DNA of 64,000 nt from positions 14,589 through 78,588 of the forward strand of contig CAZXSK010000009.1 of the NCBI GenBank assembly GCA_964642855.1. Reading direction: 5' to 3'. Below are positions 61,287-64,000 of the stretch, piece by piece (within the stretch, counting starts at the first letter, position 1; each line of letters opens with the position of its first letter). The notes under the pieces are model-generated. The model saw only the letters and a list, made by a program, of their open reading frames with translations, had not been told where the DNA came from and searched no databases. This DNA is from CAZXSK01 sp964642855 (GTDB taxonomy: Bacteria > Planctomycetota > Phycisphaerae > SM23-33). Made by a program: the position numbers and the translations under genes.

Positions 61287-61359
61287 CCCCGACGCACACA
61301 ACAGACCCGTCCGGCGGGATGGAGAACACCCGGTGACGAAACCTGCAGGAGACGCACAG

Positions 61360-62541
61360 ATGAGCTTTCGATCCATGGTAATCCTGGCTGCGGCCGGGGC
61401 GTGGCTTCTGGTGCCGGCGCTGGCGGCCGGCCAGTCCGACGACGTAAAGGTCCAGCAGGCCCTGGACAAGCCCGTCGAGTACACGGTCGAGGACGCACCC
61501 ATCGAGGAGGTCTTCACGGGGCTCGCGAAGACCGCGGGCGTGGGCATCGAGGTGCACGAGGACACCCTCGCGATGCTCCCTTACGGCAGCCAGACGCGGA
61601 TGAAGGTTACGCTCAAGAACATCCAGCTTCGCAAGGCGCTGGATACCGTCCTCAGCAAGCACGCCTTGCAGTGGAAGGTCCAGGGTGGCCAGATCGTCAT
61701 CCTGCCCTCCGACGCGCTGTACCGCTCGGTCCGGCGGGTGAGCTTCGACGAGCTCAAGGTGCTGGGCGTGATTCACTCGGTCCAGTTGTATCCGAAATCC
61801 AAGAAGGGCGAGGTCATCGAGCAGCTTCGCAAGTCGACCGACAACGAAGATCTGAAGTTGCGTTTCAAGGTCCGCAACGTGCAGCCGGAGGATTTCCGGA
61901 AGACCCAGGATGCGGCGATGAAGCGTGCGGAAGAAGCGCTGCCGGGCAGCGGCCAGGCGTGGCTGAACATGCTGTGTCTCGGCCAGGAGTGGACCTGGTA
62001 CGTCGAGGGCGACACGATCGTCGTCACCGACCGCAAGTCGCAGTTGGAGAGACAGCTCCAGCAGCAGGTCACCCTTCAGTACAAGAAGGCGAACCTTCGG
62101 GACGTGCTGTTTGATCTCGCCGACCAGGGACACTTCCGGCTGACGCTTTCGCCGGGGGTGTTGACGTATCTTCCTGCCTCGGTCCAGGACAGCACGAACC
62201 TTGTGATGAAGGACGTAACGATCGCCCAGGCCCTGGAAGCCATCAGCGGCGCGACGGGCCTGGAGTTCCAGCGGACCAATTCCGGGGTGCGGGTCGAGCC
62301 TTCCGAGACGCTCAAGCAGTCCAGCGACGGGTCGACCGCCCGCCGCGAGCGGCCTTCGTTTTTCGTCCAGCTCAAAGTCGACCTCGACGAGAACTCCCAG
62401 ATGATGGTCTTCATCAGGGACAGCGAGCTGCCCGACGAGGTCGTCGAGCTGATCGAGGCTGAGAAGGAGAAGTTCGTTACCTCCATGCTGGACAAGGCCA
62501 AGGCCAGAAGCGCCGAGACGGACGGATCTTCCGGAGACTGA
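61360..62541 (+). CDS. Exported protein with two STN/secretin-N-like domains
   Basis: The product has 393 residues from the ATG at 61360, with AGGAG at 8 bases. A GTG at 61333 has no matching site. The signal peptide ends near ALAAGQ. Two related domains follow: one at about residues 25-105 (VEYTVEDAPIEEVFTGLAKTAGVGIEV to GGQIVILPSD) and one at about 225-310 (LQYKKANLRDVLFDLADQ to NSGVRVEPSE). This is the STN/secretin-N fold found in TonB-receptor and secretin N-termini. The spacer has another beta-rich unit. The C-terminus is helical and acidic. It is third in the ECF operon, so it may carry the surface signal to the anti-sigma factor. Confidence 0.72.
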   Translation: MSFRSMVILAAAGAWLLVPALAAGQSDDVKVQQALDKPVEYTVEDAPIEEVFTGLAKTAGVGIEVHEDTLAMLPYGSQTRMKVTLKNIQLRKALDTVLSKHALQWKVQGGQIVILPSDALYRSVRRVSFDELKVLGVIHSVQLYPKSKKGEVIEQLRKSTDNEDLKLRFKVRNVQPEDFRKTQDAAMKRAEEALPGSGQAWLNMLCLGQEWTWYVEGDTIVVTDRKSQLERQLQQQVTLQYKKANLRDVLFDLADQGHFRLTLSPGVLTYLPASVQDSTNLVMKDVTIAQALEAISGATGLEFQRTNSGVRVEPSETLKQSSDGSTARRERPSFFVQLKVDLDENSQMMVFIRDSELPDEVVELIEAEKEKFVTSMLDKAKARSAETDGSSGD

Positions 62542-62875
62542 CCCCTCCGTTGGGTCGTCGACCAAGCTGAGCAGGGGACTGGTGCAGTGGGGGTATCTGC
62601 TGCGCGCCGCCCGAGAGCAGTTGCTGCACTCTTTGGATCATCATTTTCGCTTCGCTCGCCTGCCAATTTGTCCTCGTGGGCCTTCCGCTCTCCCCGATAG
62701 GCAGGAAATCGGACTGTCCTGCAGGCTCTGGAATACCACTAAGGCAATGCCAATAATTGGCTTACGATCTGTGGCATTCGCCTTGCAGCTATTCTGGGTG
62801 CAGAACCGTACCTGCCCCTCGGCCTGCCGCCTTGTGTCAGGGCGGACAGGCCCGGCAGACAACGTGGACCAGCCC
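62542..62875 (+). other. Intergenic stretch upstream of the receiver gene
   Basis: No supported gene. An open frame continues upstream of 62876 but shows no family resemblance and lacks a ribosome-binding site. The stretch contains the palindromes noted at 62746-62778. No clear promoter with a good -35 was found. Confidence 0.4.
62746..62778. promoter_or_regulatory. Overlapping palindromes, possible operator
   Basis: GCCAAT-A-ATTGGC at 62749-62761 and AATGCCA (62746-62752) with TGGCATT (62772-62778) share bases. The second inverted repeat has 19 bases between arms. This could be a regulator site ahead of the receiver gene and groESL. Confidence 0.4.
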
Positions 62876-63304
62876 ATGGCGATCGAACCAAGGCAAAGCG
62901 GATACCCATTCGGCCTGCTTGTGACCGGCGAGGCGGAATCCTGGCTGGACGCCTTGGATTGCGTGGTGGGCAGGCAGTGGATCCAGCCCTATAAGGTCCG
63001 GAACGACCGCGAGCTGCTGGACGTGGTCGAGGCGGGCAAGGTGGACGCTGCGGTGCTGGACGACGGCCCGAGCCACGAAGTGCCCGTCATGCACATGCTC
63101 CGGTTGATCCGCAAGATCAATCATCGGTTCCCGGTAGTCGTGGTGACCTCCCGGACCGACCGGCGCGTGCTGGAAGACGCGCTTCGCCTGGCGGCTTTCA
63201 GCGTGATGACCAAGCCCCTGGGCTTTGAGGCGCTGTTGCGGCAGGTCCAGCGGATCATGACACGGATGAATCGCGTGCTCGACCAGCAGGCGCGCGACAA
63301 CTGA
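62876..63304 (+). CDS. Orphan receiver-like protein
   Basis: The product has 142 residues, a single receiver-type fold. The phosphoacceptor region reads [19 protein letters not shown], the threonine/serine site [10 protein letters not shown] and the lysine MTKPLGF, as in CheY-like domains. The usual acidic pair at the first strand is missing ([10 protein letters not shown]), which weakens metal binding and may mean no phosphorylation. No output domain follows. The ATG at 62876 was chosen as the best fit to the fold; a GTG at 62864 is possible. It lies 100 bases before groES. A link to chaperone control is only an idea. Confidence 0.65.
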   Translation: MAIEPRQSGYPFGLLVTGEAESWLDALDCVVGRQWIQPYKVRNDRELLDVVEAGKVDAAVLDDGPSHEVPVMHMLRLIRKINHRFPVVVVTSRTDRRVLEDALRLAAFSVMTKPLGFEALLRQVQRIMTRMNRVLDQQARDN

Positions 63305-63404
63305 CAAAGGATTCCGGCCGGCCTTTGACGGGGACCGGTCGGTTTACGTAAGTCGTCACAGACCGAACCAATCGTTCGAGACAAGGAAGGAAAGGGAGCA
63401 GCAG

Positions 63405-63707
63405 ATGGCAAAGGCCAAACCGAAGATTCGTCCCCTCGGGGAGAAGGTCCTGATCAAGCGACTCGAGGCTGAAGAGGTCACCAAGGGCGGGATCGTCCTG
63501 CCGGATACCGCCAAGGAGAAGCCCCAGGAGGGCACGGTGCTGGCGGTGGGCGACGGCAAGCAGTTGGCCGACGGCAAGCGGGCGGATTTCCAGGTCAAGA
63601 AAGGCGACCGGGTTCTGTTCACCAGCTACGCCGGCACGGAAGTCAAGATTGACGGCGAAGAGTACATGCTGATGAGCGAGTCGGACATCCTGGCGATCAT
63701 GGACTGA
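63405..63707 (+). CDS. groES: Co-chaperonin GroES
   Basis: The product has 100 residues, standard. It opens [34 protein letters not shown], with the mobile loop GGIVLPD, and ends [17 protein letters not shown]. It caps the GroEL ring to fold proteins. GGGAG lies 7 bases before the ATG. groEL follows after 70 bases. No CIRCE element (TTAGCACTC repeat) is upstream; a CAAAGG/CCTTTG inverted repeat (63305-63327) and a TTGACG box at 63325-63330 are the only signals, so heat-shock control may differ. Confidence 0.97.
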   Translation: MAKAKPKIRPLGEKVLIKRLEAEEVTKGGIVLPDTAKEKPQEGTVLAVGDGKQLADGKRADFQVKKGDRVLFTSYAGTEVKIDGEEYMLMSESDILAIMD

Positions 63708-63774
63708 GTTCCTCGCCGGCAGGTGAGGCGATCGAACAGGCAAACCAACATGGATGCATTCCAGGGAGTATTGA

Positions 63775-64000
<226 letters not shown>

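Noticed and set aside
63305..63404. CIRCE heat-shock operator ahead of groES
   Set aside because: The TTAGCACTC/GAGTGCTAA pair is not present. The CAAAGG/CCTTTG inverted repeat is too short and not of that type.

Overview
The window looks like chromosome from a high-GC, LPS-bearing bacterium of the Planctomycetota, most likely near the Phycisphaerae. This is inferred from gene content, not from a phylogeny. The signs are two formylglycine-type sulfatases beside a polysaccharide-lyase-like protein and a GH28 protein, a PPi-type phosphofructokinase, several ECF sigma/anti-sigma pairs, uroporphyrinogen-decarboxylase-like proteins, a DUF4159 protein and a Kdo/LPS-export cluster. Genes are dense and many pairs overlap by ATGA. 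No insertion sequence, prophage, integron or CRISPR array was seen.

Layout. 1-5.4 kb: the start of etfB (partial), a small lipoprotein, an ECF sigma/anti-sigma/YbjQ operon, metK, a UroD-like protein and rpmH. 5.6-13.5 kb: an MFS-type permease, a CYTH protein, a site-2 protease and the kdsD-kdsC-giant LptC-like operon. 13.5-20.2 kb: larE and a GH4 protein on the minus strand, then a prolidase-accB-accC run and PPi-phosphofructokinase. 20.2-24.8 kb: an archaeal-type phosphoglycerate mutase, a GGQ release-factor-like protein, a TPR protein and a 2-hydroxyacid dehydrogenase. 24.8-25.4 kb holds no protein gene but carries a well-delimited candidate non-coding RNA on the minus strand. 25.4-35.4 kb: two half-size YeeE/YedE sulfur transporters, a second UroD-like protein, aconitase, and a run of envelope and unknown genes ending in an AmrS-like radical-SAM enzyme. 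35.5-39.5 kb: an HtrA-type lipoprotein protease and a large PDZ partner with no visible catalytic triad. 39.7-45.6 kb: a polysaccharide-degradation locus. 45.7-52.6 kb: tRNA-Ala(CGC), TPR, rnpA-yidD, a WG-repeat protein, a glycosyltransferase and rpsA. 52.7-64 kb: sulfatase-sppA-DUF4159, a DJ-1-like protein with an ExbD-like tail, a second ECF/anti-sigma operon with a double-STN protein, an orphan receiver, and groES-groEL (groEL runs off the window).

Shared logic. Central metabolism (PPi-PFK, phosphoglycerate mutase, aconitase, AccBC), envelope building (KdsD, KdsC, LptC-like, lipoproteins), envelope quality control (HtrA, SppA, site-2 protease) and polysaccharide attack dominate. Many genes have a sigma-70-like promoter of TTGNNN, a 17-bp spacer and a T/A-rich -10 box, which gave a way to place transcription starts. 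All functions are read from sequence by eye, and no database search was run.
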